In this document: piece after piece, positions 1 through 12,006 of the stretch | How positions within the stretch are numbered: position 1 is the first letter of the stretch | Layout of the letters: every line of letters begins with the position of its first letter | Assembly (NCBI GenBank): GCA_049999725.1 | Contig: JBNGIS010015314.1 | Location: forward strand, 37,349-97,546 | From: Haplomitrium mnioides | Taxonomy: Eukaryota; Marchantiophyta; Haplomitriopsida; Calobryales | Direction of reading: 5' to 3' | DNA: 60,198 nucleotides | Position numbers and translations under genes: made by a program | The notes under the pieces: generated by a model | Told to the model about the DNA's origin: nothing | Seen by the model: the letters and a program-made list of their open reading frames with translations, nothing else | Databases searched by the model: none

Positions 1-346
1 TCCTTATCCGAATAGACATTTAGGTTTTCCTGTAATTTTCTTCTATCGAAATATATATATTTTATTTCTTTTTTCTTGAATTTAATTTATTTTCAATAGT
101 GTCAAGCTTTTTCACAATAATTGAATAATCAAAATGTTTGTTTTTTTAAGTTCTCTTTCTAAAAAAGATATTTGAAATACAATCTAAATGGAAAATATGC
201 ATTTTTTGTTCATAAAAAACTTTTTTTTTTCCAAAAAAAAGATTTTAGTCTTAAATTTGATGTTTTTGAATGACAAATCTTCGAAAAACAAACTTCAATT
301 GCCAAGTGAAACAGGAACTCAGTAGCAGTTCCTGGTTCAAAGTAGC
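1..346 (-). mobile_element. T-family transposon end, running off the left edge
   Basis: The stretch ends at 308-346 with the terminal motif of the T family read on the minus strand: GCTACTTTGAACCAGG, then AACTGCTACTGAGTT, then CCTGTTTCA. The motif holds a small hairpin (CAGGAAC / GTTCCTG). The AT-rich sequence inward of it, toward position 1, resembles the subterminal sequence inside the right end of the transposase element (24350-24700) and inside the tandem units at 46857 and 49361. It is a copy whose body lies outside the window. No coding region is visible here. Confidence 0.6.
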
Positions 347-349
347 GGC

Positions 350-1690
350 TATTATAAAGAGAGTTTTCATTTGTTTCAATGCCCTCTCAAATCAACAAGT
401 TAGCACTCGGATTCCATGAGGCATCTCCTTTTACAATGCGACAATGGCCTTCAGTCTATTTGCTAGCCCCTTCTGTTTCATTTCCAAATATAATAGCCAA
501 GAACGACACTGATCCTAAATCCAAAATCTGTTCACATTTCCCCAACATTCAGATTTCTGAATAACAACTTTGACTCATTCTAAATCTGAATTACAGATCC
601 TCTTTCTTTCCTTGTTTATGCTCAAATTCATGAATTGTTATTCAATTCAATGGAAGAGCTTCCTTTTTTATCCAACTTTTTCCTTAAATCAACACATTTT
701 AGTCATTTTGAAGGACAATTGTTCGAACTTATCCAAAAAAAGTTGAGAAAGGTCATTTCCAATCTTTTTCTTCTAAAAATCCCTCTCACAATTCCTCACC
801 AAAATGCCCTTCTTCTATATCTTATTATATATGTTCACATCATTATATCAATAATAATGTTTGTTCTTACTACCATAGCAAAATATCATATGTTAATATA
901 TATTTATCCTATGTAGAATTAGGCCTAATATAATTAGGCTTATAGTAGGTTAGCCTACTATACTAGATTAGTTCATATATTGCACTTGAAAGCAAAATAT
1001 TTTCGCTTCAAAAGGTAGAAAAAAAAAAAAAATGACCGATTCAATTAGCAAAAAGGATTCAAATGGAAGGATTCTCTCAAGGTGATTGTACAATAGGTGT
1101 AGTTTGCAATGACAAGGGGAATAGATTTAAGATACGATCATAACTTGCATATAAATTAGGTGTATTTTTCATTAGATCTAAGACTATAAGAAATAGATAA
1201 CAGATTTCCAAAGCAAAGGAAAAAGTGTTGGAACTTTGTTTAGGCATAGGAGGGAGCCCTTTCTTCTCTAATACTCTCTATTGTAGTATAATTACTCCTG
1301 TAATCATACAATAAACTTAGCTCTATGTGTATGAGTTTTTTTTATAGTAATATCTTTGGATAGTATAGTGGGGTTCCGACTCAAACACTTAGATAAAAAC
1401 ACCTACCAATCCTTTCTATGATGATCTTGGGCCAATACAATGCTCTCATGCATATAAGCTTGGGTAGTTATATCCAACAAGAATATAAGTAACTCATGAC
1501 AAACTTGACAACAACTACAATTTGCCTTCAACCTTTGGCACAAATATTTTAGACCTTGATGTGATATTATGAAATCTACAACTATCAACCCAAGTCACTA
1601 TCATACATTTGTTATTTTGCTTAGTTATTAAATAAAACCCAACAAGAACTAAGCTTTAGTAGCCATGCGACTTGGAAATTAGTGAGGAAA
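350..1690. other. AT-rich intergenic stretch without a recognised gene
   Basis: The sequence is AT-rich with homopolymer runs and only short chance reading frames, at 379-564 and 635-916. Neither resembles a family I recognise. The part at about 1240-1400, with a run of short T/A-rich motifs and a polyadenylation-like AATAAA context, could be a decayed retroelement LTR, but I found no partner copy in the window. I see no RNA gene. Confidence 0.5.
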
Positions 1691-1696
1691 AAACTA

Positions 1697-2063
1697 CCCC
1701 TACTCTGAATCAGAAACCACTACTCAGCTCATGTTTCATTTGGTAATTGCAAATCCTCATTTTTTAATATTAAAATATTTAACTAAAATATCATATAATT
1801 GTAAACACACTTAGTTTGTCAAAAATTGAATAAATACAATATTTTTTATGAAAAAATATCCAAATAAACGTGGATGCTTTTGTGCACGTGAACTTCACTA
1901 TTTAATATTTACAAGTTTCATGCATATTTTAAAGATCAAAATTTGATTAAAACATACACATTTTTAAAAAAATACATTCATATTCAAATAGAATTGATTT
2001 TATGATAGCTAGAGTTCTTTTCTTCAATTGGTTTTTTTGTATGACAAGAAAATCCAACATAAA
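1697..2063 (+). mobile_element. T-family transposon end interrupted by the G1 retrotransposon
   Basis: It begins with a mutated copy of the T-family terminal motif (CTACTCTGAATCAGAAACC, then ACTACTCAGCTCATGTTTCA). It continues with AT-rich subterminal sequence that also occurs at 16270-16460. Positions 1975-2060 match 18665-18765, which lies next to the end of the transposase gene of the large element. The copy stops where the LTR of G1 starts, so G1 most likely inserted into it. The right-hand remainder was not identified with certainty. Confidence 0.6.
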
Positions 2064-4465
2064 TGCTATCAGCCAGGGATTGGAAGCAATATGTACAAAT
2101 ATTTCAAATTTAGGTGCGTAATCATACCACTTCCATATTTGTAGACGCGTAGACATCCTATGAACACCACAGTGCTCAGGATATACAATTGGGTTGAAGT
2201 AACCACCCAACCACTCATCAGCAAGGGCACCAAAATGAAGAGACAAAGATTAGGACAATTGAAGGAAGGGATGCCTTCTAGGTTTATTCTAAAAGACATC
2301 ACAAGAGAGCTGATGTGAGGGCAATCTTGGGGGGACAAAATTTGTGCCCAAGGACTGTGTCACAAGGAAGCATTGGTGGGATCGATGAAGCGGAAGTAGA
2401 ATGCAAGGTCAAGGCAATTTGCGTTATTGTGCTTTCAATCTGCAATCATTGGGGTTGTGACATGGCTTGGTGGAAAGAGGATCTTAGGGCGCTCTTGGTG
2501 CCATTTGAATAAAGAGAAACGATGGAGGGATAAGGATGCAATGTTCTTTGGAAGGCAACAACAAAGGGTCCCAAAGGCCAGATTTGAGCTATTGGGTTAG
2601 ATTCATTGGGTCTAATTTCTTGAGATCGATCTATCAAATCTAGTCAAACTTTGGGGTTAACTATCATTGGTATAGATTTGTCCTTTTCTATTGGGTGTGG
2701 AGGTCCAACTTCCCCGTTGAAGATGACGGCGGACGGCGTTTTATCGGGTTTGATTTGTTCTATCAAGTCCAATCAAACTTTGGGTTTGACTATCTTTGGT
2801 ATAGTTTTGTACTTTTTATCGGGTGCGACTGTCCAACTTCCTCATAGAAGACGACGGCAAGCGGCGCGTTATTGGGTCTGATCTTTTCTATTGGATCCGA
2901 TCCCATTTATCGAGTTAGTTCTATTTGATGGTGGACCGTTGGTGGTTTTGTCGCCATTAGTTAAGGAATTAGAACAAGTGTTGCCACCCAAGATGGGCGC
3001 TCTAAGTAGGGGGAAAAGATAAGAAGGAGAAAAGAGAACGTGGGCTCCCTTCAAATAGTGATTGCTAGAGCTACAAGAGTCAGATGGGCATGAATTTCAA
3101 GCTTGTTGGAAAGATGACAACTTGACTTAGCATTGGGCACTAATAGTAGCTATTGAATCTCAAAGACTATGGTACAGTATGAGTAAAAATGCGGGTGCTT
3201 CTCGTTGTCATCGGATGGAGAAAAAACATGAACTTCCAAGCAAGGGTCAGAATTAAAGGCAAGAAATGGGGAAATGAGCATTGAATATAAACTGCCTTGC
3301 TTTGAGGTTTGGTGGGTTGATTGTATTGTGTAAGGAAAGCAACAAGCTACGAGGGAGAGAGTTCTGGTGACACTTCACTTAAAGTGGGTGCAATCGTGCG
3401 GGAGGACTATCAAGAGTAGAGGCGGATTGAAGAGGCATTGAGAATCGATGAGCAGGAGGCTCTAGAGGCTCACGCTATCCAGGTTGACTCATTCTTGAGG
3501 GTAACCGGTATGCGGAGGTGGACCAATACTTGGAGGAGAAGAGAATTATTTCGGCTTGTATTTCATAAGAGGCAGCCAAAGAGGGGGTCTTGGTGTCGTC
3601 TTTGCTTTGGTTTGTGCAAGAAATTAGTCTAAGGAGCACTAGGAGAGTGTTGATAGTTTTACATTCAAGGGAAGCAAGGGGAGAAGTGGCCTTGTTAGTG
3701 CTCGCACACTGCAAGTAATATCCAACCAAGGCTTTGGGTGGAGTGGGTTGGCTAGCTATCAAGAGGGGTGTCTTCCAAAGGTGGAAGTTAAAGAAGATCT
3801 CTTCCATGTCTGAGGAAGTAACCCCAAGACTTCTAGCAATGGAAGTGGATAAACAATCTAGATAGGGTGCATAAGTGGAAGAAGGAAGTGTGAAGTGCCG
3901 CAGAGTGATTCAGGTGGTGTTGGAGTGTTCCTTGGGCATTGGCCACTTGTGATTTCAATTGTAGTGTATTTTTAGAGATTTGATAGAGAGACTACAGAAT
4001 AGGAAGAATTGGGGTGAGAGATAGAGAGAGGGTGTTGGAATAGCTAGCCCCATTAGACTCTTAAATAGTGGAAGTATGCTTTGTACTATTAATTGTTTAA
4101 GTTGCGGGTTGTGGAGGAGAGGGGAAGGCTCTTATCTTGCCAAAATTGTATTTACCTCTCTTTATGGCAGTGTATATTTAATGTCTTGAAATCAAGTCGT
4201 AATCAAGAAATATTAACATATTGCAAAGTTGTCTAGTGTGGGTCAATTTCTACTAAGTATTGAGGTGAAGAAGGATGTTGGCCATGGTTCTTTGAGGGTG
4301 ATGCTAAGTGTGTAGGTATGTAGAGTGAAATGCATACATGTCAATGCGTGAGTTTCATAACAGCTGTTCCGAGGTCGTGTCATTAAAGAGCCATGTAATC
4401 CTTTGTCATTCCTTTACTCCAAAATTGCATCTTTGGGCATTAAGGGAGGAGCGAGGGGCATGACA
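2064..4465 (+). repeat. 5' LTR of gypsy element G1
   Basis: A sequence starting TGCTATCAGCC at 2064 matches the sequence starting TCATATCAGCT at 10378 over its whole surviving length, with numerous substitutions. Shared blocks include the starts at about 2080 and 10390 (GGATTGGAAGC), the middle parts at about 3050 and 11365, and the ends at about 3740-3855 and 16070-16190. The LTR ends in CA at 4465, ten bases before a primer-binding site, giving about 2.4 kb. The two LTRs are strongly diverged, so the insertion is old. Short reading frames inside it are not genes. Confidence 0.85.
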
Positions 4466-4474
4466 TAGATTTTT

Positions 4475-4491
4475 TGGCACTAGAAGGAGGG
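4475..4491 (+). promoter_or_regulatory. Primer-binding site of G1
   Basis: TGGCACTAGAAGGAGGG follows the 5' LTR after a short T run. The same 17 bases with one change (TGGCGCTAGAAGGAGGG) stand beside the LTR of G3 on the minus strand at 56915-56931, also after a T run. Conservation at the expected place in two independent elements supports a minus-strand tRNA primer site. I do not assign the tRNA species. Confidence 0.7.
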
Positions 4492-4609
4492 TACAAGTTC
4501 AAATAAGCTTGGGATCAACCCGAAACCAAAACATCATCTTGGGCACAGAAGTCCCACCAAGATTGGTCAGCATAAGGATTGGAAAATTTAAAGCAACCAG
4601 AGTCTTGAC

Positions 4610-6387
4610 GTGTACCAAATCTACAATGTACTAAACCAGAAGGGTAAGGAGGCGAGACAAAGTGTGGAAGAGGCCATTGAATTGTGGGTAGAATTGTCCC
4701 CGCCTATTACCATGATGGCTAATCTAGTACCTTCTTTGAGACTGCAAGTAAGGTTCAAGTTCAGGTTCTTCAGAAAACGACCCAAAGATGAACTTGATGC
4801 ATGGTTGGACAATTTGGAGAATACCACTGCAGCAAATAAGGAGAGCTATGTGAAAGTTGGCATCCTTCCAATGGTATTGGAAGGAGAGGTACAGCCTTGA
4901 TACAAGGACTTGACAATGTCTGATAACATCAAGAGGGGCTGAAGAGTCTTCAAGATCGACTTCATGTCTGAATCCATGAAGATTAGAGAGGAGATACATG
5001 CTTTAATCAACATGGGAGAACTCTAGATGAAGAAGAGGGAACCGGTGAGAAAGTTCCTCCAAAGATTCAAGAAAGTGGAAAGGAGGCTGAATCCCTTGGC
5101 CACCAATGGAGTGTGACCTCATGGTTCTTTGGAGCCCTACCTAGGGAAATAGGAACATAGGTGAGACAAATTGATCCTCAAACCCTGGAGGTTGTTGTAA
5201 GTACCGCTCAATCTCATGTCAAAGTTGCTATCACTAGCTCACAAAGAAACAAAGAGCTAAGTATGAGTTAGAGGACTCATCTGATAATTCAAGCAATGAG
5301 GAGTTAGAGGAGAGCTCTGCCTCTACCTTTTGAAAGTGAGGCAGACTTGGATAGTAGCAACTCTAATGATGGCAAGTCGTCACGGAAGAAGAAGAAGAGG
5401 AAGGGGCAACTACAAATGAAGGATGCCAAGGACTAGAAGGATCAGCAGTCCCACCACCACAAGGATGGCAAAAAGAAGAAATCAAAGAAAGGTCCAGACT
5501 GGGAGCTTGAACCAAAGCCAAGCTAAATAAGAGGTGGGAAAGACCCACTCGAGAAGTTGAGCACCAAGATGGAGGTCATGAATATACTCCTTGTAGGAAT
5601 CAAACCGCAGGGCAAGCTACTGCCAACCAGACGAGTGGGAGTTTGGTGCACAAAGTGCAATAAGCACAACCACTCTCCTTAAGAGTACCCTATGGAAGCC
5701 AATGCCATTTTCTCTGTGAGAGAAGAGGCCCCCTAATACTAACATTAAGAAGTTGAGTATGTGCAAGAGGAGGCCCTAGAGATAGTATACTAGATTAGCG
5801 GCGGACCCCGTACAATGTTAAAAAGACCTATAAGAGTCATTGTACGGGAAAGACCTATAAGAGTAGGAGCGGGGCAATCCAATGGCTGGGTCGTAAACAT
5901 GCCGACCCAATCAACCATCATGGTATGTTGGAATTGTGGCCAGTCGGGTTATATCTTTTTGAATCACCTAAACTGCAGAAGAAAAATCATGGGCAATCGA
6001 ATGCACTATATTTCCAAAGCAAGAAGAAGGGGCATTATGTTGTAAATTTTTCCACTCAACAAGAGGCCAAAAGTAGCCTCAACTGCATGTGTGAATCCCC
6101 CACCGCCAATAGCAGTCAATTTGATAGTCTTTGAATGGGAGGAGGTGGCCAAGCTTGAGCTGGAGGAGAAGGAGGAGGCTACGCTATTAAGGTGGGAGAC
6201 GCCAATACCAAAAGATTGCTATAGGGTGGTTACCAGATCAAGAGCCAAGTCCAAGAAGAAAGACAAGCATAAGAACAAGCAAAAAGACAAGAAGGCAACG
6301 ACTCAGGGGTTGCCATTACTTAGCGATTCAGATTATCGGAAGGATAATCCCAAATGGTTTTACCCCAAGCAACAAGAAGAGGTGTAG
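4610..6387 (+). pseudogene. gag: G1 gag (capsid and zinc-knuckle) pseudogene
   Basis: This is the structural polyprotein of a Ty3/gypsy element. The capsid part is recognisable at 4787-5150 (DAWLDNLENT..., then KKREPVRKFLQRFKKVERRLNP). It parallels G3's minus-strand gag (DAWLDDLENT..., FVRRLLQRFKKVARKLNP). A charged Ser/Lys-rich linker follows. Remnants of three CCHC knuckles are seen: around 5648 (CTKCNKHNHSP), at 5927 (CWNCGQSG, with later ligands lost) and further on. The tail at 6091-6387 holds NPPPP, DCYRVVTRSRAK and DNPKWFY, the same blocks as in G3. Several stops (for example at 4898, 5027 and 5115) and frameshifts break it. It sits between the primer-binding site and the protease. Family membership is clear; it is not functional. 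Confidence 0.85.
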
Positions 6388-6529
6388 AGGTAACTCAAGT
6401 GTTGGATGTAGTGAAAGAGAAGGATAGAGCCAAGGAGATCCTCAAGGAGGTCTAGAGACAACAAGCATTAGAAGAGCCCAAGGAACTCAAGGAGCCAGTC
6501 ACGGCCCCCACTAAGGCAATAAAACCAGC

Positions 6530-7240
6530 CCCTTATAACATTCAAGTAGATGTCATGGACTATCTAGTCATGACTATAGTGGGGGAATTAACTAATGATA
6601 GCCTGTTGTGTAGAAGGCAATTGAGAGAGCTGCTGATGAGAGCTAGGAGACGGAAAAAACTACCTTGAGTAGGCACTCAAATTGATGTGAAGCAGATGTG
6701 CAAAGACAAGGGTGCCCTAAAAATTGATATTCAAATCATCAGGTGTACACTCTCTCTGGTACCGATGTTTGGGTAAGCAAGCATCAATATTATGATCGAT
6801 GAGACTACACAACGATTGGGATTCAGGGAATTTCAACCCACTACTTAGATCATGAGGTTGGCACATGGGTCACGGGTCAAGTCTCTAGGTGCTCTCTTAT
6901 AGGTGCTTACCACCATTGGGGGAAAGGAATTCAGGCTGAGCTATATGGTGTTGTGACCAACCCAAACATCTTCTTACCCTATACTAATTGGGAGGCCTTG
7001 GTTGTATGAGGTTGAGTCATGCACAATTGGGGGAATTGTACCTTGGTGTTCGAGCCAAAAAGAGTGACAGTGCACTATAAACTGGTGTCGCACTTAGAGG
7101 AGACGCTACCTGAGGCAGATTACGGAAGAAAATAGTCGGTAGAAGAGGAGGAGGACTTACGGTACCATTACTAGGTTCAAGAGGTTAGCAAGGCCACAAA
7201 AGAGGATCTATTGGGAGGAGGGGTAGTGGCAATCAACTAG
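6530..7240 (+). pseudogene. G1 protease-region pseudogene
   Basis: This retroviral-type aspartic protease region processes gag-pol. The frame is broken many times, but blocks align with the better preserved protease of G3: the segment before the domain (RRQLRELLM..., about 6615), then the end of the domain (MHNWGNCTLVFEPKRVTVHY at about 7018-7076), then an acidic stretch. The G3 motifs LADGSQVKPLG and YPVLIGRPWLYG are recognisable here only as scattered fragments in shifted frames. It lies in the usual gag-pro-RT order. It is dead. Confidence 0.7.
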
Positions 7241-7639
7241 ATAGAGCTGATAGGGAGCATGGCCACAGAATCTGGAATGGAAGAATCCGTTGGTTCTTTT
7301 GTGGGAGGTGAGATAATTGGACCCAAGCTAAAAGGGGAGTTTGGGTTGATCTGCACCCACCATTAAGAAGAAAAAAGAAAGGGGAAAAAGATGGCATTAA
7401 TTCCAACTTGGTGCACGGAGGGCTGCGGTTGGCAACATTGGAAGAGGGAGATGACACACTCTTGAGGAATGAATTGAAGGTGGTAAGAGCAACGCAACAT
7501 AAAGAGGTGATTGTCCATGATGGACAAAAATTCCAAGTGGAAATTGGTTTACTTGTAGTTGTGGAGCAAGCTTTGATTGAGACCCTCATGAATTTTAGCG
7601 ATGTTTTTGCTTGGAGTCATGCCAACCTGAAGGGGGTCC

Positions 7640-8415
7640 CTTGAGAATTGGGGGAACATCACATCAACCTCGAGCTTGTGGTTGTACCGGTAAGGCATCA
7701 CCAATATCAAATGAATTCCAGCTCCTTGATGGTGACAGAGGAGGTAGACAAGTAGTTGGAAGTCGGCTTCATCTACCGAGTCTTGAATAGCAAATGGGTG
7801 TTGCCTCTAATGGTCATGGCCAAGAAGATGAGATTGGATGGAAAACCAAAGATCATGGTATGCCAAGACTTTTGAAAGTTGAATGAGGCAACCAAAAAGG
7901 AACAGTACCCTCTACATTTCATAGATGTGATGTTAGACTTAGTGACCGGACATGAATTCTACAACTTCATGAATAAGTATTTGAGGTACAGTCAGATCTG
8001 GATCATAGAGGAGGACCAACTGAAGACGGTGTTCACCACCAAATGGGGAGTGTTCACCTTTGGAAGGATGCTCTTTGAACTCTATAATGCACCAGGGACA
8101 TTTCATAGAATGATGATGAATATTTTCCATGATTACTTGAGGAAGTTTTTGGAGATTTTCATCAATGAATTTGTGATGTATGAAAAGATTTGTAATCACG
8201 AGCGGGATATGAGGCTCACCTTTCAGTATTGCCGAGAGACTGGGCTGCGGTTATATCCGAGAAAATGCTTCTTCATAGTAAGAGAAGGGGTACTTCTAGA
8301 CCACAAAATATCCAGTTGTGGAATTGAGGTGGACTAGGAGAAGGTCAACATTTGGATGAGAGTGACCTTCTCGACCAATTTGGAGGAGGTACAGAGTTTT
8401 CTGGGTTGCGTGGGC
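7640..8415 (+). pseudogene. G1 reverse transcriptase pseudogene
   Basis: This is the RNA-directed DNA polymerase domain of a Ty3/gypsy pol. Recognisable blocks are the palm region (FMNKYLRYSQIWI, about 7963), TTKWGVFTFGRMLFELYNAP (about 8035-8094, the classical TPWG...MPFGLxNAP region) and the thumb region with CFFIVREGVLLDHKIS. The catalytic Y/F-x-D-D box is replaced by FINEF (about 8156-8170), so both aspartates are lost. There is a stop before the domain at 7642 and another at 8335. Sequence and order agree with the plant Tat/Ogre side of gypsy, but the assignment to that clade is an inference. Confidence 0.85.
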
Positions 8416-8429
8416 TATCATAGAAGATT

Positions 8430-8990
8430 CATCACCTAGTTTGCACTTGTGGCTTTACCCCTCACAAAAATGACAAAGGGAGGGAGTGACTTTGACCCCA
8501 CACCCAAAAAGTTGTCTTGTTTCAATGAGCTGAAAAAGAGACTCACAAATGCACCAATGCTCATACCCCCTACATGGGAGAAAGAGTTTCATGTCAAGAT
8601 TGATGTATCAAGTTTGTGCATAGGGATGGTGCTCAGCCAACTAGATGAGGGAGGTAGAGACAATCCCATTTACTTTGCAAGTAGGCTGTTGTTCCACAAC
8701 CAACAAACAAGCCTTAGGGATCATCTACTTGCTGAAGAAATTCAGACATTATCTGCTCCATTACAAGGTGATCTTTCACATGAATCACAATGCTCTTAAG
8801 TATATGGTGAATAAGCTAGATATCACAGGGAGGATTGCAAGGTGGATGCTCCTCTTGTAAGAGTTTAATTTTGAGGTGCAAGTCAAATTAAGGAAGAAGT
8901 ACCGCAATGCATATTTCTTCTCCCAAGTGGAAGGTCCCATCAACGTGGAAGAGGTGGATGACGCTTTTACAAATGAGGATCTATTTCAAG
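8430..8990 (+). pseudogene. G1 RNase H and connection pseudogene
   Basis: The RNase H region follows RT directly. It shows FNELKKRLTNAPML, then FHVKIDVSSLCIGMVLSQ (the usual DASxxGxGAVLxQ block), then YFASRLL and, in another frame, GIIYLLKKFRHYLLHYKVIF followed by HNALKYMVNK. A frameshift at about 8705-8720 divides the two halves. The tail FNFEVQVKLRKKYRNA corresponds to the segment before integrase. It would have degraded RNA in the RNA/DNA hybrid; it is broken. Confidence 0.8.
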
Positions 8991-9174
8991 TCAGAGCAAG
9001 AAAACCCACAAAATATGCCGATATCATTCAATTTCTTCTTTCAGCGCAGCTACCAAAGAGCAGCTGCAAGGAGGCAAAAATAGTTTTTCTTCAAAAGGTG
9101 CAGCCATATTTGATGCGAAGGGGGTACTACGCAAGTAGGGGATGGACGACATGATGAGAAGATGTTTGGAGCAG

Positions 9175-9963
9175 GATTAAGCCATGGTGGTGATGAGGGC
9201 AATGCATGGAGAAGAGGTGGGAGGTCACTTCACAACCAAAACCACAGTGCGTAAGGTACTAGATGTGGGCTACAGTGGTCGACCCTACACAAGGATGTCT
9301 ACTTCTTCATGAAAAAAATATGATTCCTTTCAGAGGAAGGGGAAACCAGTGACCTCTAAACACCACCCGTTGGTTCCAATTATTCCATTAGCACTTTTTG
9401 AGTATTGGGGCATTGACTTCATTGGGCCGATTGCACCCTCCACCCATTGGGGAAATTAGTACATTCTCCTTGCCACAAATTATGCAACTAAGTGGGTTGA
9501 AGCGAGGGCCACCCGAAAGGATGCTATTAAGGCAGTGGCAACCTTCTTCTACAAACAGACTTTTTGCAAGTTTGGGGCACCAGTGGAATCAGTAAGCAAC
9601 CCAGACCCACATTTCATCAATCAAGTGGTGCAAGATTTAACCAGCAAGTATCTGATCAAGCATCACTGCACTACAACCTATCATCCAAAGATCAATAGGC
9701 TGATAGAGAGAGAAAACAGGATCATGGCCAAAATTCTTAGCAAGTTCATGGCGGCTCACAAGACAGATTGTGACCTGAAGCTGTTGACAATCACCCATGC
9801 CTACAATTTGTCCTACAAGACCACGACTGGCTACTGCTCCTACTTTTTTATTTTTGGACAACAACATGTACTAGTGATGGTAGAATTTGAGGTGCCAAGA
9901 GTGAGGGTTAGTGAGGAAGAAAGGTTGGCAGAAGATCGGAGCATGATAGAAAGATTACAATAG
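9175..9963 (+). pseudogene. G1 integrase pseudogene
   Basis: The integrase starts with the remains of the HHCC zinc-binding domain (MHGEEVGGHFTTKTTVRKVL at about 9203-9262), whose cysteine pair is lost. The DDE core follows: EYWGIDFIGPIAPSTHW (about 9401), KWVEARATRKDAIKAVATFF, FGAPVESVSNPDPHF (second Asp region) and HPKINRLIERENR (third acidic residue region, about 9679-9720). The C-terminal part runs into an acidic segment that is broken by stops after 9963. It would insert the cDNA into the host genome. The order RT-RNase H-integrase defines Ty3/gypsy rather than Ty1/copia. Confidence 0.85.
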
Positions 9964-10362
9964 CTGAAGGCTTTGGAAGAGGTTTGGGAGCAAGCCCAAT
10001 GACTGCTAGAGCACCAACAGAAGTTGTAGAAACAACAACATGACAAGAAGCTCAAGCCTTTTGTGGTTAAGAGGCTTCATCAAAATGGGTTTGTAGAGTT
10101 GGAGACCTTGGAATGAGAGAAGATCACTAATTGGGTGCATTATGATAGCCCAAAAAGGTATGTGAATTGAGAAGGAGATGGAGGGGAGCCGATGGTGACT
10201 CGCTAGGAGTCTCCAAACATGTACATGGGGTATTCAGTAAGGGAGTTGTGTAAAATATGAATAGCTAGTGTTTTTTGTAGAGGAAGCAGAAGTAACAAAA
10301 GTTTGGTGCAATAAGAAAGTCAGCCAATAGGAGGTCGAATGGATGTTTGCAAGGAAGCTTGA

Positions 10363-10377
10363 CATTTAAAAGGGGAG
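10363..10377 (+). promoter_or_regulatory. Polypurine tract of G1
   Basis: A purine run (AAAAGGGGAG) sits within a few bases of the 3' LTR start at 10378. This is the expected place and composition for the plus-strand primer of an LTR retrotransposon. It supports the LTR boundary chosen from the LTR-LTR match. Confidence 0.65.
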
Positions 10378-12006
10378 TCATATCAGCTGTGGATTGGAAG
10401 CATTGTGTGCAAATGTGTCAAATTTAGGTGCATAATCATGCCACTTACCTATTTGTAGGCGCATAGGCATCCCATAAACATTATAGTACTCAGTACGATC
10501 GGGCAGAAGTAACCACTTGACTACTCATCAGCAAGGGCACTAGGACGAAGAGACAAGGATTGGAATGATCAAAGGAAGGGATGCCCTCCAAGTTTATTTT
10601 GAAAGAACTCACAAGAGAGCTGCTATCAGGGCAATCTCAAAGGAACAAAATTTTTGCCCAAGGAAGCATGGTCGGGATCAGTGAAGCAAAGGCAGAATGC
10701 AAGGTCAAGGGAATTCGCATTACTTTGTTCTCAATGCATGATCATTGGAGCCATGGTATGGTTTGGTGGAAAGACGACCTTAAGGTGCTCTTGGTGTCAT
10801 TTGAATCAAGAGAAATGATAGAGGGATAAGGATGCACTGTCCTCTAGAAGGCAACAACAAAGGATCACAAAGATTGGGTCTGAACTATCAGGTTAGATCC
10901 ATCGGGTCTGATTTCTTTGAATCAATCTATCAGGTCTAGTCAAACTTCAGGTTTGACTATCCTTGGTAAAAAAATTTCCTTTTCTATTGGGTGCTGCGGT
11001 CCAACTTCCCCATTGAAGACAATGGTAGATGGAGCCCTATCGGGTCCAATTTATCAAGTCCAATATGTTCTATTGGGTTCAGTCAAACTTTGGGTTTGAC
11101 TATCCATATTATGGTTATATCCTTTTCTATCTAGTGCGGTAGTCCAACTTCCTTGTTGAAGATGGTGGCGGACAGCACTTCATTGGGTCAGATTAATCAG
11201 ATACGATCTTTTCTATCGGGTCTGATCCCATTTATTGAGTCAACTCTATCAAATGGTAGACCATCGATGGTTTTGTTACCAATTGTTTAGGAATCAAAAC
11301 AAGTGTCGCCACTCGAGTGACGGGCGCTCTAAAAAGGGGGGCAAAAACAAGAAGGAGAAATATGGGCTCCTTTCAAACAACGATTGCTAGAGCTACAAGA
11401 GTAGATGGGCATGATTTCAATCTTGTTGGAAAGAGGAAGACTTGACTTAGCGTTTGGCGCTAACACCAACTACTGAATCTTAAACACTATGGCATTGTAT
11501 ACGTAAAAAAGAGGGGTGCTTGTCACTACAATCAAATGGAGAAAAAACAAGAACTTCCAAGCAATGGTGAAGATGAAAGGAAAGAAAGGGGGGAAAAAAG
11601 CACCATGTATAGACTGCCTCGCTTTGAGGTTTAAGGAGTTGATTGTCTTGTACAAGGAAAGAAATGGCTACGGGACAGAGAGTTCTGGTGACTTCACTTG
11701 AAGCAGGTGTACTTGTGCGGGAGGACTATCAAGAGTGGAGGTGGAATGATGGTGCTGAGAATTGATGGGCAAGAGGCTCTAGAGGCTCAAGCTCTTTGGG
11801 TGGACTCATTCTTGAGGGTAACTGACATTCAGAGGTGGACCGATGCTTAAAGGAGAAGCATTCTTTCTGCTTGTATTTCATGAGAGGCTGCCAATAGGGG
11901 TCTTGGTGTTGTCTCTGCTTTGGTTTGTGCAAGAAATTAATCCCAAAAGCACAGGAGAGGTGATGTTAGTTTCACATTCAAGAAAAGCAAGGAGAGGAGT
12001 GGCCAC

